A DNA stretch of 35,023 bases from Acidimicrobiaceae bacterium (GCA_947456095.1 CANGPX010000010.1:1-35023); one strand, 5' to 3'. Positions 18,020 through 27,071 are shown, counted from the first letter of the stretch. Notes: generated by a model from the sequence alone, not told the origin. Numbers and translations: made by a program.

Positions 18020-18430
18020 TCAGGCGTCCAGTCGTGCGGTGGCTTGACCAACCACCTTCTCTTCACCTGCATCATTCACGAGACGCACGTCAAGGCTGAC
18101 GAGTCCGCCTTCAATCGCGCTCACCACAATCTTGGTCGACAAGGTCTCCCCCGGCCAGGTCTGACGGGCAAAACGAACGGAAAACGTCTCTAAGGTGCCC
18201 ACGCCAATGAAGTGGGTCAGCGCCGTTGCGACAATACCCATGGACAACATGCCGTGGCCAAAGACACTTGGTTGCTTGGCAGCCAAAGCCTTGGGCTCAT
18301 CGTGGTGCATGGGGTTGTAGTCCCCTGATGCTCCGGCGTAGCGAACAAGATCAGTCCGGGTCAAGGTGTGGGTCAGCACAGGTGCTTCACTGCCAACACT
18401 CAAGGTTGCAAGGTTCCAAGGTTCAGACAC
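18020..18430 (-). CDS. MaoC-like hotdog dehydratase (C-terminal-type subunit)
   Basis: TRTDLVRYAGASGDYNPMHHDEPKALAAKQPSVFGHGMLSMG is the R-hydratase (D....H...G) signature. Confidence 0.88.
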   Translation of the reverse strand: MSEPWNLATLSVGSEAPVLTHTLTRTDLVRYAGASGDYNPMHHDEPKALAAKQPSVFGHGMLSMGIVATALTHFIGVGTLETFSVRFARQTWPGETLSTKIVVSAIEGGLVSLDVRLVNDAGEEKVVGQATARLDA

Positions 18431-18439
18431 GGTGCCTCC

Positions 18440-20656
18440 TCAGGCGGGTTTGTTGGTCGGTTCTGGGTCACGGGGAAGGCCAAGAAGGCGCTCACCAATG
18501 ACATTTCGCTGGACTTCACTCGTGCCACCGGCAATGGTGAGACACAAGGTGTGGAGCACATTTCTCGCGGCACCTGCCGCTACACCATCGGCGTAGACCG
18601 ACTCACCTTGGAGCACTGAAAGCGCCAAGTCAGCAACACGCTGTTCGTGTTCTGCGCCAAGCAACTTCGCCAGCGAGGCTTCGCCACCAGGGGCCAAGCC
18701 ACTCAGGCTACGAATGGTCTGTCGTTGACGCATGAGCGCCAAGGTCTGGGCCTCAACGAGGAGCGCGCCAACATCGCTTGAACGATCAAGCACCATTCCC
18801 TGTTGTTGTGCCGCAGCAGCAATGGAGACCACTTGTTCAAGCAGCCCCGAAAACGCCGATGATGAGGCAAGCGCCACACGCTCGTTGGCAAGAGTGGTTC
18901 GAGCGAGGCTCCACCCGCCATCTACTTCGCCAACAACACAGTCGTCAGGAATAAACACGCCATCGAGGAACACTTCGTTGAACAATGCATCACCGGTGAT
19001 TTCGCGAAGTGGGCGAATGTCAACGTTTTCTGCCTTCATATCCAAGATGAAGTAGGTGATGCCTTGGTGCTTCGGCACCTCTGGGTTCGACCGTGCGAGC
19101 AAGATGCCATACTGCGCCCACTTCGCAATTGAGGTCCAGACCTTTTGGCCGTCAATGCGCCAACCACCCTCGACTTTTGTTGCCTTGGTTGACAGCGCAG
19201 CCAAGTCAGAACCAGCTCCAGGTTCTGAGAACAATTGACACCACATGATTTCACCACGAAGCGTCGGGGTGACAAAACGCTCCTGTTGTTCAACTGAGCC
19301 ATGAGCAATAATGGTCGGCAGCGCCCATGAAGCAACGTGTGCTGGTGGGCGTCGAACGCCAAACTCGGCGAAGAGTTCTTCAATGACGAGCTGTTCAACC
19401 GCAGAGGCCTCGCGGCCATAGGGCTTCGGGAAATGCGGGAACATGAGACCCGATTCACCGAGCACCACTCGACGAGTGGCGTCATCTTCGGCATTGGCAA
19501 CCGCTTGCACGATCGGAAGGAGTTCCTCTCTGATCGCACCAGCGTTCGCGGGAAGTTCAACACCGAGCTTTCGGCGAACACCAGCAATTGAGGCGTTCGT
19601 GACCGCACGAGACATCTTCTGCTCGCCGCCCAAAATCTGGCGGTTGGTGAGGGCCCGACGCAGATACATGTGTGCATCGTGTTCATAGGTGAATCCCATG
19701 CCACCCAAGACTTGAATGCAGTCGCGAGCAGCTTTTGGACCCACGCTTGCGGCCAAGGCGCCAGCGACCGCTGCACTGAGCGACCGCTCCGCGTCTGTTG
19801 CAACCGACAGCGCCAAACTGGCGTCCCACACAGCAGCGGTCAGCTGTTCAACAGCGACAAGCAAACTGGCGAGGCGGTGTTTGACCCCTTGGAACTGGCC
19901 AATTGGTCGACCAAACTGCACCCGGCTTTTGGCGTAGTCCGTTGCTAACTCAAGGCTTGCTCGAGCCATGCCACAGCTTTCGGCGGCGAAGTACACCGTC
20001 GTGACATCATCAACAAAACTCCGGCTGACCTCACTCAAGACCCGGTTTGCAGGCACGCGCTGAGCGGTGACGACAACCGCAATTGGTCGGCGCATGACAT
20101 CAAGTGCAGGGCGTGACGTGTCGCGCTCGACGCTGTCATGGCTGAGATCAATCACCACAGTGACGAGTTCTCCCCCATCAATTAAACAAGGGCTGAGGAG
20201 AAAGTTCGCCGTTGTTGCTCCAACAACTGGGTCAAGTGTTCCAGAGCAGATGAGGTCTTCTCCGTCACGAGTCGCTCGCAACTCGCCAATGGTTCCAACC
20301 ACCACCGAGGCATCGCCGTCACAAATTTCCTTCAAGAGTTCTTTGTCGCTCGAGCTGTCGGCATTGAGCACGGTTGCGGCAATGAGCGTCGACACAGCTG
20401 GTCCAGGAAAGACACTCAGCCCAAGTTCTTCGGCCAAGATCACCACATCAGCTGGAGAACCGCCTTGGCCACCTCGGGCTTCATCAACACCAAGTCCAAG
20501 CCATCCTTCGGCGGCAAAGTCAGCAAAGGCTGTCGTTGGTTGCTCAACTTCGAGATCACACAGTTCGCGACCCGCACTCGTTCCACCGAGACGGTCGAGG
20601 GTTCCTCGCACTGAGCGTTGCAGCTCATCGTGCTCTTCAGTCAGGCCAATACCCAT
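18440..20656 (-). CDS. acyl-CoA dehydrogenase, tandem two-domain fusion (738 aa)
   Basis: First ACAD-like half ends near GGMGFTYEHDAHMYLRRALTNRQILGG; second half contains CQLFSEPGAGSDLAALSTKATKVEGGWRIDGQKVWTSIAKWAQYGILLARS and IAGGTSEVQRNVIGERLLGLPRDP. Confidence 0.92.
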   Translation of the reverse strand: MGIGLTEEHDELQRSVRGTLDRLGGTSAGRELCDLEVEQPTTAFADFAAEGWLGLGVDEARGGQGGSPADVVILAEELGLSVFPGPAVSTLIAATVLNADSSSDKELLKEICDGDASVVVGTIGELRATRDGEDLICSGTLDPVVGATTANFLLSPCLIDGGELVTVVIDLSHDSVERDTSRPALDVMRRPIAVVVTAQRVPANRVLSEVSRSFVDDVTTVYFAAESCGMARASLELATDYAKSRVQFGRPIGQFQGVKHRLASLLVAVEQLTAAVWDASLALSVATDAERSLSAAVAGALAASVGPKAARDCIQVLGGMGFTYEHDAHMYLRRALTNRQILGGEQKMSRAVTNASIAGVRRKLGVELPANAGAIREELLPIVQAVANAEDDATRRVVLGESGLMFPHFPKPYGREASAVEQLVIEELFAEFGVRRPPAHVASWALPTIIAHGSVEQQERFVTPTLRGEIMWCQLFSEPGAGSDLAALSTKATKVEGGWRIDGQKVWTSIAKWAQYGILLARSNPEVPKHQGITYFILDMKAENVDIRPLREITGDALFNEVFLDGVFIPDDCVVGEVDGGWSLARTTLANERVALASSSAFSGLLEQVVSIAAAAQQQGMVLDRSSDVGALLVEAQTLALMRQRQTIRSLSGLAPGGEASLAKLLGAEHEQRVADLALSVLQGESVYADGVAAGAARNVLHTLCLTIAGGTSEVQRNVIGERLLGLPRDPEPTNKPA

Positions 20657-20659
20657 GGG

Positions 20660-21151
20660 TCAGATCCGGTGAATGATATTGAACGTGGCGGTTGCCATTG
20701 GCGTGCCGGCTTCGTCGCTCCAGGTTGTCTCTGAGACAACGAAGGTCATCGTCGCTGCCTTGGACTCTTTGACGTAGATGTCTCGCAGAACCGTGACGCC
20801 GGTCAAGGTCTGGCCCGTAACGATTGGCTGGTGGTAGGTAAAAGCCTGTTCGCCATGGAGAATCAAACCACCTCCTGCCATCAGCGTTCCGAGAACTTGG
20901 GCCAAGCCTGAGCCATTTCCTTCGGCAGGTTGGAGTTCGCCGTAAGCGCCCCAGTTCTGCATGACAAAGGGAAACGTTGGAGGAACCGGAATTCCGGCAA
21001 AGCCCTTTGCTTCAGCCTCGCGCTGGTCGCGGTAGATCGGGTCGTCATCGAGGACCGCCTGAGCGAAGAACGAAACTGCACTTCGCTCTACGACGACGGT
21101 CGTGCGACCAATCTCTGTTCCAATGAATGCTGTTCGTGTCGCTTCGTCCAC
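20660..21151 (-). CDS. MaoC-N-like (FAS1-like) dehydratase domain protein
   Basis: VVERSAVSFFAQAVLDDDPIYRD..EAKGFAGIPVPPTFPFVMQNWG...LHGEQAFTYHQPIVTGQTLTGVTVLRDIYVKES. Confidence 0.85.
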   Translation of the reverse strand: MDEATRTAFIGTEIGRTTVVVERSAVSFFAQAVLDDDPIYRDQREAEAKGFAGIPVPPTFPFVMQNWGAYGELQPAEGNGSGLAQVLGTLMAGGGLILHGEQAFTYHQPIVTGQTLTGVTVLRDIYVKESKAATMTFVVSETTWSDEAGTPMATATFNIIHRI

Positions 21152-21229
21152 GACGTCCCCTCACCGTTCGGTCAACTCAGGGCAATCTACTGCCGTTGAC
21201 CCCTCGAGCGCACTTTTGCTTTTCTCAGA

Positions 21230-22033
21230 TCACGCTGCGAAGGACAGTTGCTTCGCACTCGTGGTGTCAGGGTGACCCTGGAGATACCAGGCAATGCCAA
21301 CCACCAAGGCGTGAGCCGTTGATTTTCGCCAAGAAGCCGAAGTCGACATGGACGCATCGCTCCGATTTCTCATGTTGAGGAGCTCAATCATGACCTTTGG
21401 CACCCGAGACCAATTGAGTCCACCCAAGTCGGAGCGTTGACCCACTCCATTTCGACCGAGGTAGGTCGAGGGCTGCAGGTGTCCAACATCGACGAGGGCT
21501 TGACGAAGTTCTGACCCAAAAAGTGCTGACTGATGAAGATTGGGCCGAAGTGAGTTGTCGCGACGCGGTGGCATGCCTGGTTCAATGACTTCAAATCCCC
21601 GCCCGGAATCTGGCCCGCCGTCACCATGGATTGAAATGGCAACCGTTGCATGGAGGCGATCAGCAAACAAACCTCGCTCATCAATGCACGGGCCAACGCC
21701 TTGGTCGTTTGGTCTTGACAGGTAGACCTTGGCTCCATTGGCTTTCAGTTGTGCTTGCAGTTCAGCGACAAACGCCCAAGTGAAGGCGTGTTCTGGATAC
21801 CCAGATTTCGTTGAGGTCCCATCAGTGTCGCAGGCCTTCCAAAATCCACCGGCGTCGACCAAGCGACTGATAGAGGAGGAAGCACCATTTTTGCCGTTGT
21901 GACCAGGATCAAGGGCAACCGAGATTCCATGGAGGGGCAAGTCACTTGCTGTTGCGTGACCGGCCGGCAACGCGCCGAGCAAAGCACCGAGCATCGCCAG
22001 AACTCCAAGACCGAGGAGAGAACGCTGCTTCAC
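21230..22033 (-). CDS. N-acetylmuramoyl-L-alanine amidase (Amidase_3), secreted
   Basis: Signal peptide; ISVALDPGHNGKNG, YPEHAFTWAFVAELQAQLKANGAKVYLSRPND, DRLHATVAISIHGDGGPDSGRGFEV. GTG start overlaps rdgB stop (GTGA). Confidence 0.9.
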   Translation of the reverse strand: MKQRSLLGLGVLAMLGALLGALPAGHATASDLPLHGISVALDPGHNGKNGASSSISRLVDAGGFWKACDTDGTSTKSGYPEHAFTWAFVAELQAQLKANGAKVYLSRPNDQGVGPCIDERGLFADRLHATVAISIHGDGGPDSGRGFEVIEPGMPPRRDNSLRPNLHQSALFGSELRQALVDVGHLQPSTYLGRNGVGQRSDLGGLNWSRVPKVMIELLNMRNRSDASMSTSASWRKSTAHALVVGIAWYLQGHPDTTSAKQLSFAA

Positions 22034-22623
22034 TGCCTGCCTGCATGGCTCAAGGCGGCGACGAGTGATTCAAGCGCTCGACGACGATGACTGAGTTCAT
22101 GCTTTTGCGTAGCGGTCATCTCGCCAAAACTCCGGCCATCTCCTTCATTGGGCACAAACAGCGGGTCATAACCAAAGCCGTCTTTGCCAGTCGCCCTTGT
22201 CGTGATGGTGCCATGGACTTCGCCTTCAGCCACAATGATCACGCCATCAGGAAACGCCACGGCAATGGCGGCCGTGAACGTTGCTCTTCTGTCAGCAACC
22301 CCTTGCATCTCAGCCAAGAGCTTGTCTCTGTTGTCTGCATCAGTTGCTCCAACACCGCTATAGCGAGCTGAATGCACTCCAGGTCGCCCCTCAAGGGCTG
22401 CGACGAGCAGTCCCGAGTCATCAGCGATCGCCGCTTTCCCCGTAGCGAGACAAATTGCTTCCGCTTTGATAATGGCATTGTCAACAAACGTGTCACCGTC
22501 TTCGTCAATGTCACCCACATTGCTTGGTCGAGGCACCAAGGTAAACGAGCCAAGCACACTCAAGAGCTCACCGAGCTCTTGAGTCTTATGAGGATTGGCC
22601 GTCGCACAAACAAGCGTCAGCAC
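22030..22623 (-). CDS. rdgB: RdgB/HAM1 non-canonical purine NTP pyrophosphatase
   Basis: LVCATANPHKTQELGELL; FVDNAIIKAEAICLATGKAAIADDSGLLVAALEGRPGVHSARYSG; GKDGFGYDPLFVPNEGDGRSFGEM. Confidence 0.96.
   Translation of the reverse strand: MLTLVCATANPHKTQELGELLSVLGSFTLVPRPSNVGDIDEDGDTFVDNAIIKAEAICLATGKAAIADDSGLLVAALEGRPGVHSARYSGVGATDADNRDKLLAEMQGVADRRATFTAAIAVAFPDGVIIVAEGEVHGTITTRATGKDGFGYDPLFVPNEGDGRSFGEMTATQKHELSHRRRALESLVAALSHAGRQ
22558..22584. repeat. perfect inverted repeat (12-bp arms, 3-nt spacer) inside rdgB
   Basis: actcaagagctc-acc-gagctcttgagt. Confidence 0.9.
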
Positions 22624-22631
22624 GTGAAGGC

Positions 22632-23384
22632 CTAGCGCTGAGCTGGAGGCGTAGCAAGGACTGCTTGTTGCGCCTTTGTGATCTCGGCAATGCCGCCTGC
22701 AGCCAAATCAAGAAGGGCATCGAGTTCTTGGCGACTAAATGGCTGCTGTTCGGCCGTTCCTTGCACTTCAACAAATTGGCCACTACCCGTCATCACCACG
22801 TTCATATCAACGTCAGCGCGTGAGTCTTCGCTGTAGGGAAGATCGAGCATGGCCACGCCGTCAATAATGCCAACCGACACTGCAGCAATGGAGTCGGTCA
22901 ATGGGCTTGCGGTCAGTACGCCACGCTCGATGAGGCGAGTACAGGCATCATGCAGCGCAACATACGCACCACAAATCGATGCCGTTCGGGTTCCGCCATC
23001 AGCTTGGAGGGCATCACAGTCAACCGTGATCTGCACTTCACCAAGAGCAACAAGGTCCACCACCGAGCGAAGCGAGCGAGCGATGAGGCGCTGAATTTCT
23101 TGCGTTCGGCCAGATTGCTTCCCCTTGGCCGCTTCTCGGCTCACCCGCTCAGGAGAAGCACCCGGAAGCATGGAGTATTCAGCGGTCACCCAGCCCTTAC
23201 CGCTGCCGCGCATCCAGCCAGGGACCTTCTCTTCAACTGACGCCGTGCACAGTACCCGAGTGCCACCAAAGCTGACGAGAACCGAACCGAGGGCCATTGT
23301 CGTGAAATCACGCTCAAACGTGATGGGCCGAAGTTCATTGAGGGCGCGGCCGTCGCCGCGAGTGTTTGCTGATTCAACCGTCAA
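22632..23384 (-). CDS. rph: ribonuclease PH
   Basis: [103 protein letters not shown]. Confidence 0.97.
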   Translation of the reverse strand: MTVESANTRGDGRALNELRPITFERDFTTMALGSVLVSFGGTRVLCTASVEEKVPGWMRGSGKGWVTAEYSMLPGASPERVSREAAKGKQSGRTQEIQRLIARSLRSVVDLVALGEVQITVDCDALQADGGTRTASICGAYVALHDACTRLIERGVLTASPLTDSIAAVSVGIIDGVAMLDLPYSEDSRADVDMNVVMTGSGQFVEVQGTAEQQPFSRQELDALLDLAAGGIAEITKAQQAVLATPPAQR

Positions 23385-23401
23385 GGTGGTCTCCTGATTT
23401 T

Positions 23402-24367
23402 CTAGAAGTAGATGATGCGCTTTGCGCGTTCGACGACTTCGTCCAAGTCATCAGTCCAAGCACCCGTTGAGAGGTACTTCCACCCATCATCGCAGGCAAT
23501 CGTCACAATGGTGGCTGATTCACCTTCTGGGATGAGGCTGGCACAGCGCACAGCCCCGGCCATGATGGCTCCAGAACTAATGCCAACGAAAAGCCCTACT
23601 TCGATCATTTTCCGGGTCCATTCGAGCGACTCACGAGGCCGAACAACCGTTTTTCGATCAAGGAGTTGCTCGCCATGATTGTCGGTGAACACCGGAGGGA
23701 TGTAGCCATCATCTAAGTTCCGAAGACCATCAACCATTTCACCCGATGGTGGCTCGATCGCCCACAGTTGAATGGCAGGGTTCTGTTCTTTTAAGAACTT
23801 GCCGACGCCCATCAACGTGCCTGAGGTGCCGAGTCCAGCAATGAAGTGGGTGAGATCAGGGACGTCACGGAAGATTTCTGGACCCGTTGTGCGGTAGTGC
23901 GCTTCAGGGTTGGCCGGATTTGCGTATTGATAGAGAAAGACCCATTCCGGGTGCTCGGCTGCCAACTGGTGCGCCATGCGAACCGCACCGTTCGAGCCTT
24001 CGCTACCTGGCGACTCAATGATCTCTGCACCCCAAACAAGCAGGAGTTGTCGACGCTCAATCGACACATTTGCCGGCATCACCACTTTCAAGTGGTAGCC
24101 CTTCAACTTGCAAACCATGGCGAGTCCAATGCCGGTATTGCCTGACGATGGCTCAATGAGGATTTGATCTGGAGCGCCGGGAATGAGCAGTCCGTCTCGC
24201 TCAGCTGCCTCAATCAAATTCTTGGCAATACGATCTTTCACACTGCCGGCCGGGTTGCGGCCTTCCAGCTTGGCCAAGATCCGCACGTTGGGGTTTGGGC
24301 TTAACGCCGAGACATCGACGATTGGTGTCTCACCAATGAGATCGAGGACTGACTGGTAAACAGCCAT
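23402..24367 (-). CDS. cysM: cysteine synthase, CysM-like (O-phosphoserine sulfhydrylase type)
   Basis: [76 protein letters not shown]; adjacent to cysO. Confidence 0.94.
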   Translation of the reverse strand: MAVYQSVLDLIGETPIVDVSALSPNPNVRILAKLEGRNPAGSVKDRIAKNLIEAAERDGLLIPGAPDQILIEPSSGNTGIGLAMVCKLKGYHLKVVMPANVSIERRQLLLVWGAEIIESPGSEGSNGAVRMAHQLAAEHPEWVFLYQYANPANPEAHYRTTGPEIFRDVPDLTHFIAGLGTSGTLMGVGKFLKEQNPAIQLWAIEPPSGEMVDGLRNLDDGYIPPVFTDNHGEQLLDRKTVVRPRESLEWTRKMIEVGLFVGISSGAIMAGAVRCASLIPEGESATIVTIACDDGWKYLSTGAWTDDLDEVVERAKRIIYF

Positions 24368-24372
24368 CGTCC

Positions 24373-24654
24373 TCAGGCCGCCCCACCGGCAACTGCAGGA
24401 AGGATCGAGACCTCGTCACCACTTGCAACAGGAGTCTCAAGGCCACCGGTGTAGCGGACGTCATCGTCGTTCACGTAGATGTTGACGAATTTGTGGAGTG
24501 AGCCATCAGCGCTAAAGACCTGGCCAGCAAGACCGGGGTGTGCAGCCACCATTTGGTTGAGCACTTCGCCAATGGTCGAGCCTTCAAAAGCAACCAATGC
24601 CGCACCGCCAGTTTGCGGGCGGAGCACCGTAGGGATACGAATCGAAACCGTCAT
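24373..24654 (-). CDS. cysO: MoaD/ThiS-family sulfur carrier protein, CysO-like, ending -GGAA
   Basis: MTVSIRIPTVLRPQTGGAALVAFEGSTIGEVLNQMVAAHPGLAGQVFSADGSLHKFVNIYVNDDDVRYTGGLETPVASGDEVSILPAVAGGAA*; 5 nt upstream of cysM. Confidence 0.95.
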   Translation of the reverse strand: MTVSIRIPTVLRPQTGGAALVAFEGSTIGEVLNQMVAAHPGLAGQVFSADGSLHKFVNIYVNDDDVRYTGGLETPVASGDEVSILPAVAGGAA

Positions 24655-24762
24655 GACACCTCCAAGGTGTTCAGGCCACTTGTACTGACAAGTGAAACCC
24701 GACTGAACTGGTCACCATTCTACCGTGCCAACTCACCCGTAAGGCACACTCGAGCCATGTCG

Positions 24763-25356
24763 TTAGTTGTTGCGACCCAGTCGGTCAATGACGTGCCAAG
24801 CAGCGGGCAACATGAGAGCAGCAATCAGCATCTTCACGAGATCGCCAACAATAAACGGCGAGAACCCGTATTCAACAGCCATCGCCCAGGTCACGTGCAG
24901 GTCAACTTTAAGCCACGTCACGCCAAAGGCATAGATGATCGCTTCAGCCAAGAACATCGCCCAGATGGCTTGTGCGACGTGACGGTCCCGACCAGTTTGA
25001 GCAATGAAACCAAGCACCACAGCGGCCACAATGAAGCCCAGAAGGTAGCCAAACGTTGCTGCTGGGTAGCCCGAGGCGGCGCCAGCAAACCATGGGAGCC
25101 CAGCCATACCAGCGCCGACGTAGAGCACCATGGACAGCCCACCGCGAACCGCACCCAGCGAAGCGCCAGCGAGAAGGACGCCCAAGGTCTGTCCAGTCAT
25201 TGGAACGGGCGAGAAGGGGATTTCCCACTGAGCCAAGAGTCCAGTGAGTGCCGCTCCGGCGAACACCAAGACAATGTCCATCAACAAGCTGTGTGGAAGA
25301 GCGTCGGCAAGCACTCGGCGCTTTGGCGAAGGAAGGGCAATAGCAGTGGAAGACAT
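24763..25356 (-). CDS. bioY: BioY family biotin transporter S-component
   Basis: PFSPVPMTGQTLGVLLAGASLGAVRGGLSMVLYVGAGMAGLPWFAGAASG...GYLLGFIVAA typical BioY. Confidence 0.94.
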   Translation of the reverse strand: MSSTAIALPSPKRRVLADALPHSLLMDIVLVFAGAALTGLLAQWEIPFSPVPMTGQTLGVLLAGASLGAVRGGLSMVLYVGAGMAGLPWFAGAASGYPAATFGYLLGFIVAAVVLGFIAQTGRDRHVAQAIWAMFLAEAIIYAFGVTWLKVDLHVTWAMAVEYGFSPFIVGDLVKMLIAALMLPAAWHVIDRLGRNN

Positions 25357-25414
25357 CGTGGCTCCTATCGAGAATTCAATGACGTGACCGTAGCAGCGCT
25401 ACTCGACCGCGATG

Positions 25415-25816
25415 TTACTGAGTGACGACCAGTTCTTCGGTGACCGTGCCCTCAACAATCGAGTAGCTGCGAAAAACCGGAACAATGTCGCGCAGAGACA
25501 CCAGCACGTAGTGCCAACCTGGGTCGGGAGCTTGGCTCACGTCAGTCGGCGAAGGATACGCCTCAGTGTGCGTATGCGAGTGATAGACCCCAATGACGTC
25601 AAAGCCTTGTTTTGCTGCTGCCCGGTCAGCAGCGAGAAACGCACCTGGGTCCACGGTGTAGACCATGGCCGAATGTGCCACGTTCTCGGTTGGAACCACA
25701 TGGTCCACAACCTCGCTGGCGTAGTCGCCAATGAGAAGCCCACAGGCTTCTTCAGGTACGCAACTGAGACAATGTGCAATGACCTCGAGTTGGGTTGCGT
25801 GAGAAATCGTGAGCAC
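25415..25816 (-). CDS. mec: Mov34/MPN/PAD-1 (JAMM) metallopeptidase, Mec-like; start uncertain
   Basis: VPEEACGLLIGD; IGVYHSHTHTEAYPSPTDVSQAPDPGWHYVLVSLRD..FRSYSIVEGTVTEE; intact JAMM HxH-x7-S-x2-D. GTG 25816 aligns with remembered Mtb Mec N-terminus. Confidence 0.9.
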   Translation of the reverse strand: MLTISHATQLEVIAHCLSCVPEEACGLLIGDYASEVVDHVVPTENVAHSAMVYTVDPGAFLAADRAAAKQGFDVIGVYHSHTHTEAYPSPTDVSQAPDPGWHYVLVSLRDIVPVFRSYSIVEGTVTEELVVTQ

Positions 25817-26054
25817 CTCCTCAGCGTAGTGACTGCCACCTTCACTTGGAAGTTTCTTGATGACTGCGCTGAACTCTCCACTAATCAACTCCCAGATTTC
25901 GATCGATTCTGACGGTTTGAACCGGCAAGCGGCTCTCGCGGGCGTCGTCTTGTTCGCCACGCAAGTGCACCCGTTTACCGCCCGGGATGGGCTTCTCTCC
26001 TTGTCTTTGCAAGCCAAGGAATAAAAGCGCACCTCGCGGTCGTAGCATGACGTT

Positions 26055-26573
26055 GTGGCTAGGGCGAAACAACAACTCGCAAAGCGAGCAGAAAAAGCAG
26101 CGAACGATTCAGGTGACAAGGTCGTTGCGACGAATCGTCGCGCCCGGCACGACTACGACATCTTGGAAACCTATGAATGCGGAATTGTCCTGCAAGGCTC
26201 TGAGGTCAAGTCGCTTCGAGAAGGCCACGCTGTCTTAAGCGATTCGTTTGCTCGAGTTGAAGGTGGCGAACTTTGGCTCATTGGCATCCACATCCCACCG
26301 TGGCGTTTTTCCCATGGATTTGGCAGCCATGACCCTGATCGCCGACGAAAGCTCCTGGCGCATCGATCAGAGATCAAAGACATGAAGCTTGAACTTGAGC
26401 GCCAGCCAGTCACCCTTATCCCGCTGAAGCTCTACTTCAAAGAAGGTCGTGCCAAAGTGGAACTCGGTCTCGCCAAGGGCCGAAAGACCCACGACAAACG
26501 CCACGCACTTGCTGAGCGCGATGCAAAACGCGACATGGACCGAGCCCGCAAGTCAACGAGTCGGTTCTTGTAG
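26055..26573 (+). CDS. smpB: SsrA-binding protein SmpB
   Basis: ATNRRARHDYDILETYECGIVLQGSEVKSLREGHAVLSDSFARVEGGELWLIGIHIPPW...RKLLAHRSEI...GRAKVELGLAKGRKTHDKR; GTG start. Confidence 0.97.
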   Translation: MARAKQQLAKRAEKAANDSGDKVVATNRRARHDYDILETYECGIVLQGSEVKSLREGHAVLSDSFARVEGGELWLIGIHIPPWRFSHGFGSHDPDRRRKLLAHRSEIKDMKLELERQPVTLIPLKLYFKEGRAKVELGLAKGRKTHDKRHALAERDAKRDMDRARKSTSRFL

Positions 26574-26646
26574 AACCTTCAGGCGGCCCGGTGGCCTATG
26601 ACACCGAGGAGGTACAGTGAGGGTCTGAGCAAAGTGCTTGGAGCAA

Positions 26647-26995
26647 GGGGATGATTGGTCTCGACTTTGGCTGTCGAGGTGAGAGAAGCGAGCCGTGGTC
26701 TCCGAATCCACGTTAAAGAGTCGGGAAAAACAATAAATGCCAAGCCTACGCTTGCGCTCGCCGCTTAAATAACGGCGACGTCCACCTGCTCCCAGTTCCC
26801 CGGGGTAGATCTTGGGCGTCATCCAGGGGAACTTACCGCCGAGAAGTGCCTACGGTCTCAGCGGGAAATTGAAGTGAGCTACGGGTTCACCACGATGCCG
26901 ACGGCACGGTAAACCCCGACAATCTTTCGTCGGCTGCGCTCGGAGAAGGCTCACTGAGGTACCGAAGGACCCGGGTTCGATTCCCGGCATCTCCA
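26647..26995 (+). ncRNA. ssrA: transfer-messenger RNA (tmRNA)
   Basis: 5' GGGGATGATTGGTCTCGAC; 3' CCGGGTTCGATTCCCGGCATCTCCA; acceptor GGGGATG pairs with CATCTCC (one G-U); tag ORF 26739-26768 GCC AAG CCT ACG CTT GCG CTC GCC GCT TAA = AKPTLALAA*; immediately downstream of smpB. CCA not encoded (sequence continues ACAAAT). Confidence 0.95.
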
Positions 26996-27071
26996 CAAAT
27001 TGGGCTGATTCCTCCAGTGAATCTCGCTCGAAACGACAAGTGAACGGTTTGCCCTCGGGCTTCTGCCACGT

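Noticed and set aside
20067-20672. 201-aa plus-strand ORF inside the acyl-CoA dehydrogenase
   Set aside because: Ser/Pro/Arg-rich shadow frame antisense to ACAD.
24538-25425. 295-aa plus-strand ORF over bioY/cysO
   Set aside because: Antisense to clear BioY and CysO; His/Arg/Ser-rich shadow frame.
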